NCBI GenBank assembly: GCA_021234155.1
Contig: JAJEKV010000064.1
Span: 5,518,001-5,582,000, forward strand
DNA: 64,000 nucleotides
Reading direction: 5' to 3'
Source of the DNA: Isoetes taiwanensis
Taxonomy: Eukaryota > Streptophyta > Lycopodiopsida > Isoetales > Isoetaceae
Each line of letters opens with the position of its first letter. Within the stretch, counting starts at the first letter, position 1. The notes beneath the pieces are model-generated. The model made no database searches. It was not told the DNA's origin and saw only the letters and a list, made by a program, of their open reading frames with translations. Positions 47,980 to 60,778 of the stretch are shown one piece after another. Both the position numbers and the translations under genes were made by a program.

Positions 47980-48182
47980 TTGCTATCTTGTAGGTTAAGG
48001 AGAAAAAAGAGTGACAAATTATATCCTCATCAAGGCAAGTAATGTGTTTTAAACGTTGGTCTTCTATTATTTGATTCTAACTTAGTTATGTTTATGTTTA
48101 GGTGTTTAAGGGTGAGAGAATTGTTTGAAGGGCAAGAGAAGAAAGTAGGTGAACCTGGAGTTTGTGAATATCTCTAACATCC
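47980..48182. repeat. 321-bp tandem duplication, copy 2, right part
   Basis: TTGCTATCTTGTAGGTTAAG... to CTCTAACATC, matching 35849-36057 with a few small indels. Confidence 0.88.
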
Positions 48183-51100
48183 TCACATACCCAATTTTCT
48201 CTCAAAGTCATTAGGCATTAATCTATACTAGGAGCGTGTGCGGCGATGCTCTTCTGCATTATCTAACATGTGAAATGGGTATCATGTGTTGTAGGCGGAT
48301 TAAGACGTTGAAGATGTAATTGTATCCATAGCTTTTATGATTTAGAGTTTAGAGTTTAGGAATGCTGGGCATTAGCCATGGGTGTGGGGAATGGGTACAA
48401 TTAATGGAAGCATAGGGTGAAACAAAATGAGTGGATGCATATTAGATTTATACAGCACAATACAAAACTGCATCAGCTGCTATGCAACCAATCTCCCTCA
48501 ACATATTCATTGTTTGGATCGGTTGTTCCATGCACCCTTATCAACTTCATTGCCAAGCTCTGAAAGCAACTCACAAACTGGTTAAAGGTTTATGATCTTA
48601 TATGAACATCATAAATTTACAAATTCGTTGATGAGAATGATATAAACTTCTGATATGTATATGTTTCCGCTTCCATTCTTCTCGATAACAATCTGCCAAT
48701 GAATGTGGTATATTGGCCATTTCAATTGCTATAACCCAAAGAGGCATACTTTACAACTTGATAATTGTCTAGTACTTGAAGATTTCATTTTATACTACTT
48801 AAAGACTGACGTTTAATCAGATGAAGTCGAAAAGTACCAATTAGGGAATTACATATACTTTTTTCAACCATATTTACATTTGTAAAAATGAACAAACAAT
48901 ATTGTCCAAATTCATTTTAAAATTCACCTTAAAAAACAAAACGGTAGTTTTCACCTTATAAAATTTAAGCATTATAACCAGTGTTTCACCTTATAAAATA
49001 TACAAATTATATGATCAATCAAAATGTTGGCAACAAAGATTATGCCCTCGTTAGTCCCATCCATATGATAGGGTTAATATAGACCTAGTAACGCATGATT
49101 ATCTGAAAACAACTATCATCCATGAGAAAGAGCATTGGTGAAAATTTTGCCACCTGCAGGAGAACATAGTCATGGTCATCTCCAGAGTTCGCGAGAGTTT
49201 CATGAGAGATACCATCTTTCTTTGCATCCTAAGTCTGGTGAAAAGGAACTAAAAGCGACACTTCTTTAGCTTCTTTAGCTAATCTTTTTCTCGTCATATA
49301 TTTCAAAACTCCAATATCACACATTATATCTTGTTGACAAAGTATAAACTTGTCGAGCGAATGTGTAAACCATGAGATATTTCTAATGCCGAAGACAATA
49401 CATGGTCTCGGAAAATTAACGCCATAGTACACATGTGCACTGAATTTGAGGACGAATCTAGCAACTCCAAGGCATGTATCTCTCTAAGACTAACTCTGTA
49501 ATGCAATATGCTAATGGAACATGGCAAAGTTTAAATTGGGGAAAAGGGGCCAAGCATCACGCAAGGCAATAGGAATTATATGGTATAAGGAACAATTTAC
49601 ATGAGACAAACGTTGCAAGAAATGCTCAGTACTTTTAGATAAATAAATTGAAAATTTTGTTATTAGTTTTAAGTAGGCTTTTATATGCCTTATGCAAAGA
49701 AATAACTGGCTTTAAAGGTACTGCAAGGTCAAAATCCTTGTTCATCGAAACAAAGAAGTGACAACTCTCAAAAATGCATTCAGGAAAGTTGGGAAATGGG
49801 AGGAGGCAATTGTTACGTTTTAGGAAAGCATAAAGTATGCTGAGTCATTGGAAGTTTCACCATTGCAAACTCTTTGTGACCGTGTTGTATCAATCTTCCA
49901 AAAAATATTGAGTAACGCATCTGAGATGAGCTGCCAGCAGAATTCCTTTGGTACTTGATGTTGTCCTAAACTATGCAAGAGCATAGAGAAATAAATACAT
50001 GCAATAAAGTGCAATGTATTAAGCAGAAGAAATAGATCATTTACCTGTTCAAAATTATGCAAGAGCAAAGAGAATCAGTTTGTAGTCCTCCTTTCAAACC
50101 ATATGCACATAAGCCTTGGTTGGAACTTGCTTCAAAACCTCTTTATATTCTCAGATGGTGGAGTTAATGAGAACTTGAATTTGTAGAATGTCTGTGATCT
50201 AATGCTCCAAGACAATCCTTGAGTTTAGAACATAATGAAAAATCAATAAAACAAAATAGAGATTACCTATAAAAATTTCAGATTTCAAGTCCACACATAC
50301 CATCTAGGATTCTTTGGATATCCCAAATTCATTTTCCCTCAACATAAAATTGTGTATGTACTCCTGGCAATAGCCTCTGTAGAAGAACTTGGCAATAGCT
50401 TCTGTAGAAGATTTGTTATCGTACAGATGGCATAAGTAAACAGCAATGGTGATAAAAAATTATCACTTCCCTTAGGAATACATAAAAAGACCATGCACAT
50501 GCTTATGCTACTTACATTGCATAGGAAGAATGGAACAAAACTACCACGTTGGACCTCCCATGCCTGAAGAGATTGCTAGGCACAAAAACATTTTTGCTTT
50601 CAGCGCCAAATATTACATATCTCTCCATTCAAATAGTTGATCTAGTAGTGCATTGCTCTCATGCACTTGGAGAAATAGAGAACCACAGTAAAGAAACACA
50701 AATCTTTGATGCAAGACTATCTTACCATTTAGAATCACAGAAGACATGCAAGAAGAAGCAAAGACATTCTAAATTATTCAAAATTTACTTACATTAATGT
50801 CCTGTTGTAGTCCTATGCAAGGAGTACAAAGCTCTTGCATTTTCTAATATACAGGATATTATGCATTGTTGTTTTCTCTTTGTTATTTTGGACACCACCT
50901 CCACTCCAAGCATGCACTAACGGATCAAATAGGGTATAGAATAGCAAAGGACTTACATAATGAGGCTTATGTGCACATTGCAAACAAATCATTATGATTG
51001 CACACCTCTCGAGATAAGATGGTACAAAAAAACCGGCGTTGGTGTTCCTTTGAGAAAAGATCTGCTCAACCTTGTGAAGCCCCACATCAGCCTCAATCTA

Positions 51101-52738
51101 ACTCACATCCTAAGCCCGGCAAGAGACTGTGATGTTTGCTCCCCGCTTTGGAGGAGAAGAGCAACGATTCCAAGCCATGGAATAATTTAAGGGCTAAACT
51201 TAGCTATTTGGCGATTTTTAGCACATTTTCAAAAAAATAATTGGCTAAAGTAAATGGAAAAAATTGGAAAAAATAGTAATTTTAGCTTAACTTTTCTGGA
51301 TCAGCACCAACCCTGGAGTTTTTTAATAACGCTAGAAAGTACGAGTGAAATTTTTGTAGTGTTTAGCTAAATCATAAAACTTTTAGAATGAATTTCGGGC
51401 TAGTTTAGCTAACATCATTCTAGTGAAAATATATGACTAGTAGTTTAGTTTCTAGCATTATGAATTAATTTGAGTCCTAGACTTTACTAAACATTATTTT
51501 AGAATGTTTTCACAAAGAAAATGACTAAAATAAGTGGAATATATTGAAAAAAAAATAGTAATTTGGTTTAATATTTTTAGTTGGCCCACACCATAGAAAT
51601 TTTTTGGGATGATGTTTGGCAACGCTAGAAAGTATGAGAGGAAAAATGTATAGAGTTTAGCTAAGCCACGAGAAAGTTTTGGGATTAATATCGAAAGCAA
51701 GTTTATGAAGTCATTCGCTAATAAGAAATATCACGACTAGTAATTTATTCTCTGCACGTAGCTTTTGCTTTTAAGGTGAGATACATGCCAAAAGCTCAAA
51801 GCCGAAGGTAAAAGCTATTGGATAAGGCCTCACATCCAAATTTGAAGACCTCCAATATCACTAAGAAACAAAAATCACCGAATGCAAGAATGGCAGAGAG
51901 TAGGCACCAATGCCTTTAGAGTTCACCTTCCGTTGAAGCCACCACGCTTGAAAAATGGAAAGGAGGTAACAAATGCAATGCATAAATGGTGTTACCTTCC
52001 AAGAACACTCCGTAGAAGAGAATGACCTTTTCCGTAAGGTTGAATCCTAAAACAAAACCACTAAGAATTAGTTCTAGCAACAGAGCATCTGATTTTTGTT
52101 CTACTCACAAGATGAGGATCTGCAAATCAATCCATCCACGCCAATTCAGAAGCCAAAGTGAGATGGAGCAAATATCATAGAGCAAGACGTTACCTCGAAC
52201 CTTGAATGCACCTGACATGTCCGACTCCAAATCCACACAATAGCTTGATAGGCATCTTATTTTCGAGAGGCATTGAGCGAAAACCAAACATTGTTTGCTT
52301 TATGATCATGTGAACCCAAGGATGCCAGATTTTTCCATTAGATTGTAGCTTTGCCGCATGTCATCTCCATTTGTATATACATTTTGCACAAACCAAATCT
52401 TATCAACCTAGTTATAGCCGAGCTTCAACATTTACTACGTGTCGCCCTTCTTGAGATCCAACTTGCATGCCAAAGTACTTCTTTACTAAAGAAAACTGGA
52501 AGCTTCTCATCCCCAGAGCATATCGCCAATGCGCCAAAACCATCCCGCGACCGCCATAGCCATGCCACAATACCTCAATCCTCTATTACGAAAATGCAAA
52601 ACTCCTCTACATGAGAATTCAAAATTGGCATTGAATGCGTAACCCGCCCCCAGAAGGGCGAAGAACGCCAGATAAGCATCTTGATGATGGGCGTTCCTTT
52701 GAACGGAACCCAACATGCTCCCAAATAAAAAAGAAGAT
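48183..52738. other. No gene recognised; diverged tandem duplication at about 51190-51760
   Basis: AT-rich spacer. Two related segments of about 285 bp (starting near 51190 and 51476) share AACGCTAGAAAGTA, GTTTAGCTAA and AATAGTAATTT in the same order. No coding evidence. Confidence 0.45.
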
Positions 52739-52739
52739 G

Positions 52740-53190
52740 GTCAAGAAGACTAGGGCTAGTGGTGATTATGACAAGGTTTAAAAAGAAAGCACCTCTAATC
52801 AATTTTTTTGATGAGAAAGAAATCTTATCTGATATTTATCATCAAATTACATATGCATCAGAATGTATTAAAAGGTTGGAATACTATAGTTTAACTAGAT
52901 TTGGGTTCATGGGTGTAAAGGAGATGCACGATGTTAAGGATTGTGATCGTAGTAGAAACAAATGAAGAGGTTGAACTTGTGAAATATGGTAAGTGGATCA
53001 ACAAAAATTAATTGTCAACGGATACAAAAGTGGATGATCGCCATTTTGTAATAAGGCTATCCAGACTTGTGAAAAACATTTCATCCTTGCATATAAACAA
53101 TGCATTTGTCATTTACCTGCAAAGGAAAGGGACTCAGAACCAAGGCCATTGCTTCTTCAACCAATATGAAAGGACTGAAGCATAATAAGG
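52740..53190 (+). pseudogene. Fragment of the same Crypton-like recombinase family
   Basis: The frame FFDEKEILSDIYHQITYASE...LEYYSLTRFGFMGVKEMHDV aligns with FANEVALLADMDHQVTYARG...LLYYCVGRFAIRGQNELYQL in the 24-26 kb recombinase, in the same order. The catalytic Arg position reads Met here. Beyond the stop at 52963, other frames keep CHLPAKERDSEPRPLLLQPI, which resembles the next part of the domain. It is on the opposite strand and clearly diverged, so it is not a recent duplicate. Confidence 0.55.
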
Positions 53191-55397
53191 TTTTGATTAC
53201 CTGTTATTTGTTTCATTAGTACTTGTTTTGATATTTTTGTTTGTTAGATTCTTTTATGTTGACATTAGTTGATTGAAATTCCCTATCAAAGTAGAAGACG
53301 ATGGTTTGCTCCGAAGCCCGTAAATAAAAGATCTGCAATAAATCTAGTAGGTGTCCTTGGTATCTGATTGGTTGTTGCAGAATATGTACCTCGGCTCCAG
53401 ATAAATAAATATTGTAGAACATAGGTCTGTACCAGCATATGAACAATAAGTTAAATCTGCTTTAGCATTCTTTTTAATCCTTTTTTCTATGGTACTAGAT
53501 TTGTTCGTATATATAAAGGTGCACTTTCTAGTATGCACTTTCATATTTATTTTAATCTTATTATTATTTGTCTTGCATTTAAATTGTTCTTTGAAAAGCA
53601 TCTTCGTGAATCATCTAGTAGTATCTTGGTTGAAGTATGTATGAATGTAACCAAAGCTCCAGCTATATTTCTACATATGTCGAGCTTGATGGTAAAAGAA
53701 AATCACTTATTGTTGCAAAAAAATCTAACATAAATTTAGTAGCTATTGTAACTGCACTTACTTCTGATTCAATAATTCATTGCGTAGATAATATTGGCCA
53801 ATTACTTCCACGCCCAAGTTTTGAGGCAGATGAAGATTATGATGGTCCATTCTATAGAGAAATTGTCAAAAGCTTTTCTCGATATGGTGAGGGTAATTGG
53901 AAGGCTTAATGGGCCAATTGTTAATTGTCAAGGTGGTTTAAGAATTGTACCTTCAACTTTGGTATTAATATTAATTGTCATGAACCTACACAAAAAATGG
54001 AAGATACTTGGAAAATATGTGAGAAATATGCAAAAGAATACATTGGAAAACTGATGTACTTGATACAATAGTGCAGAATATAAGAGCTTGAGCTAGATTT
54101 TGACAAGAAATGAGGTGCCTCTATATATGTCTAGATCAATGGTCATGATCGGCGTCACTCCAACATATGAGATTGCACCAAATGTCGCATATGCATATAG
54201 GTATGGAATGTTTTCAAAACCTTTTTGAAAACAACTATCCATATGAGGAAGATGCAAGAGGATATCTTCAAGAAATACTGGTAGTCAATTGACAAAGGCA
54301 TATAGCTTGCAACTAGAAAAGTTTCCAATTCAAACCCCTCACATGCAACTACCTTTTGCATCCTGCTTGAGGACCATTTTGTAAGTTCAAATAAATACTC
54401 ATATGGTTGTCACACCATCCTCTCTTAGTAATGCGGCGATGAGTTTTTGGAATTGGGGCGAAGTATTTAGACTTGGCTTATCCGAAAGTAACGCCAATGG
54501 AACTCCCCATTTTTAAGGAGCATTAGTCACATTCTCTGCAGGTTCGTTCGGTTTGGTCACTTGAAGAATATCCTTCCCAATCGATGAAAGTAATACAATC
54601 AGCGGCAGAAGAAACGCATTGGGACAAGGCATTAGACTTTTCTTGAGGGATCCAAAACGATACTTGATTACAAAATCAAGGAGAGATAATACTGAGTATG
54701 CTACCATGCACAAGCATGTTGAGTACCGAAAGCCCTGAAAATATTCCAGATTTAGATGATCGGTATAAATCTGTGACCTTATGAGGGATTCTTCAAGAAA
54801 ACCAATCCTCGAAAAGAATCAACTATCACCAAAAAGTTCCTTGTTATAAATTGAATAATTGATTTGGCTGACCTAGAAGTTTGAGATTGATAGGCAATGC
54901 GGCTGCAATTCATAATCATCCCTCTCTGCAATAAGATAACGCCAAGAGAAAAAATTAGAGGCATCTGCTCGGCGATATATGGATGCAAAAGAATAGATTC
55001 AAATGACATGTAATAGGTTATTGGGTAAGAAATTAACATAAGTATTGACCTTCTAAGGAATAATAACATGGAATTATAGTTGTAGATGTCGGTTTTCTAA
55101 AGTAAAGTGGTGGACCAAAGAAGTAGGGCTTCTCTCTAAAGATAGGGAAGAGATTTGAGTAGAGAATAGCATAAGATATTGATCATCCCAGAGAAGATAT
55201 TCTTTCTACCTTGGACCTTTAAGTTGGAAATAGATTTAATATCTAGATATGTTCTAATTTTAGAAAAGGCAAATAGTATAACAAAGAAAAATGTTGAAAT
55301 ATCATAACCGGCAAGCAATCATTAGAATGGAGTGATACTTGAGTATTACGGAAAGCTCTGGAGTCTAGTTTCTAATTGAGTTGGCAAATCCCGTAAC
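53191..55397. other. No recognised gene; some protein-like frames
   Basis: A plus frame at 53637-53909 (IIHCVDNIGQLLPRPSFEAD...) and pieces at 54520-54730 look protein-like but match nothing I know. They may belong to the recombinase relic at 52.7 kb or to another transposon. Confidence 0.25.
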
Positions 55398-56230
55398 TTT
55401 TTTTTTTGAAGAGTATACTATTATTATTATAGGATGGTACAATATACAAGTGAGTCCCCTAATAGGACGTATAAGAGGTTACATCATAATTGCTTGACCA
55501 TTGAGCCTTAGGTGTATGTACTCTGGAAACACTTTCTCTTCTTCCCACATGTAGATACTATAGGGAAATATCACCATCTTCTCCCAGGCCCAGTGTTCTA
55601 TAGGATAGGCATATGCGTTCCACACACCATAAGCTAAAGGACCGAAGTTTCTTAGTTACCAAAGAGTACGTTCCCCATTATCAAGTGGACCCTCATCTTG
55701 TGACCATGACATTTGAAGTAGCTATAAAATCCCCGCAATTTGCCAACCCCGTCCGTATCTTTATTGTATGCCACCCACATCTTTCTATGGTGGGATAAGG
55801 CCATAAGAGCCACTTCCATGTTGAAGATGTTCTTTAACTTAGTTATTTGAAGTTATCACGCCCCCTAATGCCACATCACATCGGTGTCTCCATATCACCC
55901 AAAGTGCCACATTTACCATGGAGGCGGTAGAATGATGCGACGACTGCCTTCGATAAGTAGTTCGCCGGCCAGCAAGATGAACCAAATCAATCCCTAGAAT
56001 CGGGAGACCCAAACACCCCATTCATGGATCATGGGACAAAAAAAGATGCTCGAGAGATTCCGAGTGGCATCCCGCAGGGCACATATCATCGGGCCACAAT
56101 CCCTTTATTTAAGAAACACTTCTTTAGTAATCGGTGACCCCCTTGAAGGCAGATCCACCTAAAGAATTGAAGCTTCTTAGAGCAGATAGATTTCCAAGAG
56201 TTAGCTAGAAGAGACTTAGCGAACTATTGT
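55398..56230 (-). mobile_element. LINE 3' fragment with zf-RVT region and poly(A)
   Basis: The plus strand has a T run at 55398-55407, i.e. a poly(A) tail on the minus strand. Upstream on the minus strand (about 56215-55839): SKKLQFFRWICLQGGHRLLK, LKKCFLNKGIV, CPAGCHSESLEHLFLSHDP and MVNVALWVIWRHRCDVALGG, the zinc-binding region that follows LINE reverse transcriptase in plants. Frames change within it. Its 5' limit is not clear. Confidence 0.68.
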
Positions 56231-56557
56231 TTTATTACCCCCCCTCATTTACGCTATTAATGGAGTTCGACACCACACAAGGCAATTTATAAATCCCTAC
56301 AACAATTGTACTTTTTCTTTTCCTCGCACACCACCATGCCTCTTCGTAGACCCGCACACCCGCAGCTTTTTGACATTTCTCAGATCTCTTGCGGCACCTT
56401 TCTATCTCCTTCCCCACTGTATAACTTACGGTTAAGAAGATATCACAAAAAAGGTGGACATGGGTCAAATAAGACTACTTCAAGATCCTTTGGTGGGTTA
56501 ACCGGAGCCAAGCCTGGGATTCGTGGATGGCTTGTATTGATTTACTTGTTGAGTCTT

Positions 56558-57216
56558 TGAAAATTCTATTTTAACCCAAGTTTTAATGTTTCTTTCTAGA
56601 TTTTTCATATGGTGTGTGTTTTCTTTTAGATTATACCTCGTTGAAGTGCTTTTCCGTTTTCCTTAAAATTCATGTTTTGTTGTTGTGATTTGTATGCCCA
56701 TAAAAGGAATAATTGTAATGAGATAAGAATTAATTGTTTAAACGAACCCCCCTTTATGCGATCTTTGGATCGATGCCGATCCGAAGAACGCCGAGCATAC
56801 CGGGTGATTGGTATGTAAGCGTATATTGCATCAAGAAGATATGCGGAGGACCGTGGTGTGAGGGATTGATCATCCCCGGATAATATTAACTCCATGAAGT
56901 CGTGTTGTGATGATGTGTTTGTTTCTTCCCTTGCTTGGTGAAGAAGGTGATGGTTACCCATTTAATCCTTCCTTGGACAAACCCCATCTCTCATTTCTTA
57001 TTTTTACTGAGATAGAGTTGATACAAAGCGAGGGAGGCGGGGAGATAGCAAAAAATGTCAAGCATAGATCTTATATAGTTTGAAATGGCCACGGGTATTG
57101 GGTTAAAGATCATTGTTACTGAAGTTCCCGTGACAAATGAAAGATATTTATTATTTGAGTCCCAATAATTTTTTCCTTGTTTGATTTCAACTACTAAACG
57201 CGCGAGGAGCGTTTCA
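56558..57216 (+). mobile_element. Candidate LTR of a truncated LTR retrotransposon
   Basis: The right limit is set by a primer-binding site at 57220. The last bases are GCGTTTCA; a matching start TGAAAATTC at 56558 would give TGAAA...TTTCA ends. The partner LTR is absent, so the start is a guess. Confidence 0.4.
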
Positions 57217-57219
57217 TTT

Positions 57220-57231
57220 TGGTATCAGAGC
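57220..57231 (+). promoter_or_regulatory. Primer-binding site (tRNA-Met type) of an LTR element
   Basis: TGGTATCAGAGC, preceded by CGTTTCATT. The leader continues to about 57756, where it is cut by the second CACTA copy. No gag frame found. Confidence 0.7.
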
Positions 57232-57769
57232 TAGAGTTCCTGATCATAACCATTATTGGTCATTGGGCCAAAGAAAGTTGGTTATCGGGCCATGACAATG
57301 AGAAGTCATTAATATTGGAGTTATGGAAACCAAGAAGGAAGAAACTTCTTGGGGAAGTTATGTGGCCTAGAGATATCTAGCCTTGAAAAAGGGAGAGTTT
57401 AAATTTAGTTTCTATGTCCCAAACCTAGTTCATGAACTTGACATTAGGAATAGTTCAAGTTAATTTATCGTAATGGTAAGGTTAGCTAGGTCAATCAAGA
57501 CAGTCCAAAAAAAAGCATTACATGTGAATATCTCCGATAATATAAAAAAAAAGAATCAATGTAAGGCTTAGAATGAATAATTTTATTGAATATGTTTGGA
57601 CTTGACTTGCATATGTGGGCCGATTCCTAGCTTGGTTAAGGTGTAATTCCCCCATTGTTTGTTAGAAATCTAACAAACTTGCTAAAAGGTAACTTAAGAT
57701 TATCCCCGAAGGAGGAGATGATAATGCGACGACGGTTTCATAAGAAACGGAAAGCATATAAATCAAAAG

Positions 57770-60488
57770 TACACGAAGAAACTTGTATTGCCAATCAATG
57801 GAGTTTAATCCAATGAAATTTGCCTTTTAGTAAATGCCTTTTGCATAAAGAATCCACATATCAGTTAGTTAATGTATCTTTGATATCCTTTGTTTACCTC
57901 AAACTTGTTTTTCCCTAAACCCATGCAACCTGTTTCCATGTGAGGGTTTTCCGCCTTTCTTCTCAATCGGCCAATATTTCTTTTTATTTTTTGCTCTTCG
58001 GATCCATCCTAGCGACCAATGTTTCCCGCTCTCTGTTATATCTTTTGCCAAAGAGAATGTGTCGCGACATTTTTGAAGATGTGCATGGGATCAAAATGGT
58101 GCACCAACTCCAAGTCACTCCAATAATCCAACCTATAGAATATGGATAACCTCTTCATTCCTTGGCCGGAAGATTTGCATTTGCATCTTCATAACTAGTC
58201 AAGTAATTCACATTGGGATTCATCTCCTTCCAAGCATCCAACCAATCCTTAGGTGTCCATCTCGTTGGCTTCGTGGTCTCATCGGATCCACGTGTAGGAT
58301 GGCCCTCTGCCAAGTACTTTTTATGTCCAACATATATTTGCTTCTTCAGATGTTTTGACCTATAAGATGTTAAGCTAGTCCCACAAGAAGGACATCCATA
58401 TGCACCACTTGTTTGTAGACCTACAATCTCAACAAAAGGTTAATTCAAATAACATCTAAGGTTTTTTACGATTTTGCATTATAGTACATCATACCTGAAG
58501 CTTCTGTAAAACCTGGATAGTCATGAAGAGTAAAGCATAGCATCCCATGGAACGTAAAGTCATGTGGAGTTTTAGAAATGTCATACATATGTACTCCCTT
58601 CCATAGAATCTCAAGTTCTTCCACCAAAGGTTCTAAGTAGACATCCATGTTTTTTACTTTATATTTTCCTGCAATATCCCATTCCATACTTAATACAAGC
58701 AATAAAAACTAAGTTTTACATACACATACATACCTGGAATAATCAAAGTCAACATGATATGGCCAGGTTTTGTAGCCATCCATGGTGGAATGTTATAATT
58801 TATAATTGCCACGAGCCACCTGAGTATCTTGAGGATGACATAGATCCCCATGGGCAAACACCATCAATCCCTAGCCCAAGTCTAACGTTAAGGGGTTCCA
58901 ATGCAAATATAGGCCACTTTTCCTCTATCGCTTCCACAAAGCCCCATCTGCGGGGGTTCTCATCATCCATCTCTACTTCGATGTCGTGCATGATAGTCCA
59001 TGAAATCACGTGGTGGGCGATCGGAAAATATGTCGAAGTCGAGGGATTATAGGCATATGGCGTAATACCTTTAAATGCCACTTTTGTCTTTTTCGCCTTC
59101 CTGAAGTAGCTTCCTTACACTTCGGACATGATTGATCATTTGCATAGTCTTTGAGAAATAGAATACAATCATTAACACATGCATGCACGACGTTATACTC
59201 TAGTCCAAATGAACGCAATAGCTCCCTAGCCTCCCTCCTAGATTTTGGAAGACAATGCCCATCCGGTAATATTCTATCAAGCAAACTATAGAAAAGGCAA
59301 ATAAGCATATAGAAATAAACTTCTATTAATGCTCCAATGACTTGCATTTACATACACGAAAAGTTCGAAACACTATTGTTGCTCCAACCAACTTTGTGTT
59401 GGAGATTGAGAATAAGCATGCAAGCGGCAAGGAGAAACACGAAATGGAAAACAAGGCGTGCTTGCCTCATTGTGAAGATATGTTGCTTTCTCCCTCAGGC
59501 GAGTTATCATCTTTGTTACTCATTATTCTCACCATCATCACTTTTAGCCACCATTGGTTTGTTCATTTATCGGAAAGAAATTTGTGATGGTATCATGAAT
59601 CACATCCTCACCCGCGAAAGCACTGTGTGAGCCAGACACTTCATCTGAGGACTACATGGACCAAATAGAATACAATTAGAAGTAAATAACAAAACAAGCA
59701 AATATATTAAAAAGATAATTCATAAATGGCAAAGGCAAATAATGGAACATAACCAAGAATTGAAGTTTTAAACAGTACAAAAAATATTTTGTTTACTATA
59801 TATGCACTTACAATAGATAAAAAAACTTATGGAACCCTGAATGAAAACATTGCTCCCTAGAATAAAGCAACTCTATCGGATCATTCTTGCATGATATTAT
59901 AATGGTCTAGGGTTATATTATTGATGACTCAATATTACCGACATGGTTTAGTATAAGAAATCATAGAAAACGACTCTAAACTCTATACTAGACGTTTATA
60001 ATTCATCGAAACCCACAATATCCCACAATATCGACACCCACAAAAATATGTAAAAGTGATAACGAAGGCAAAAAGACGATTCCTAAGTGGCAACACCAAA
60101 TGAGCAGATAACCAAACATGGGTGTACACATAAATAAAACTAATAGTAAAAATAATTTTTTTTGATGTAGGACACACTTACAATATTTGCTTCATGTTCG
60201 AGGTCATTTTCTTCATCAGGTTGCAAAGGTCGACTTCGAGATACACCAAACTCTGCTTCATGCTGTTGTCGAACGCGATAGGAAAGACTAGTCCTGCCAT
60301 TACATTTGTTGCACCAACAACTGCGCCGATGGAGGTAGAAGGCTTCAGTCGGGTCTCTCCTAGCTTTTTTTCTCTGTCTTTGACGAGATACTGAAGATGA
60401 ATTTGATGAGGGCGAAGAAGAAGATGACTTGCGGCGTGGCAAGCAATCATCCCCACTATTATAGCTGCTACTCTCAGACACTGACATA
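57770..60488 (-). pseudogene. CACTA transposase, copy 2, exons 1-5 only, broken
   Basis: Exon 1 (MSVSESSSYNSGDD...) and exon 4 (KVKNMDVYLEPLVEELEILW) are still open, but exons 2, 3 and 5 carry several frame changes (around 59010-59110, 59400-59550 and 57770-58160). The C-terminal part is absent. Confidence 0.85.
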
Positions 60489-60778
60489 TTTAGAGCATTT
60501 GTATGTTCAACATATGATGGATCTACATATAAAACCGCAAAACATTTGAGTTTTTGAAAAAATTCATCCAGGCAAGTTAAAACTACAAGCCAGTGCATTT
60601 GCATTCCCTATTGAAGATAAAATAGGCAGTACATATTCAACTTTAACCTTTTTCTTATGACTATTGCAACCTAAAATATATGACATTAACTATTTTCTTA
60701 TGACCTAGGACCCATGCAACAGAAAATATATGCAATGACTAGTTCGATCAAACCAACAAAATTTACCGCGTAACAAAA

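Noticed and set aside
48340..48365. Telomere-like TTTAGAG repeats
   Set aside because: Only about three imperfect units and not TTTAGGG; too short to mean anything.
54500..54730. Frame resembling an organellar protein (GRRNALGQGIRLFLRDPKRY)
   Set aside because: I could not tie it to any specific plastid or mitochondrial gene, and it is interrupted.
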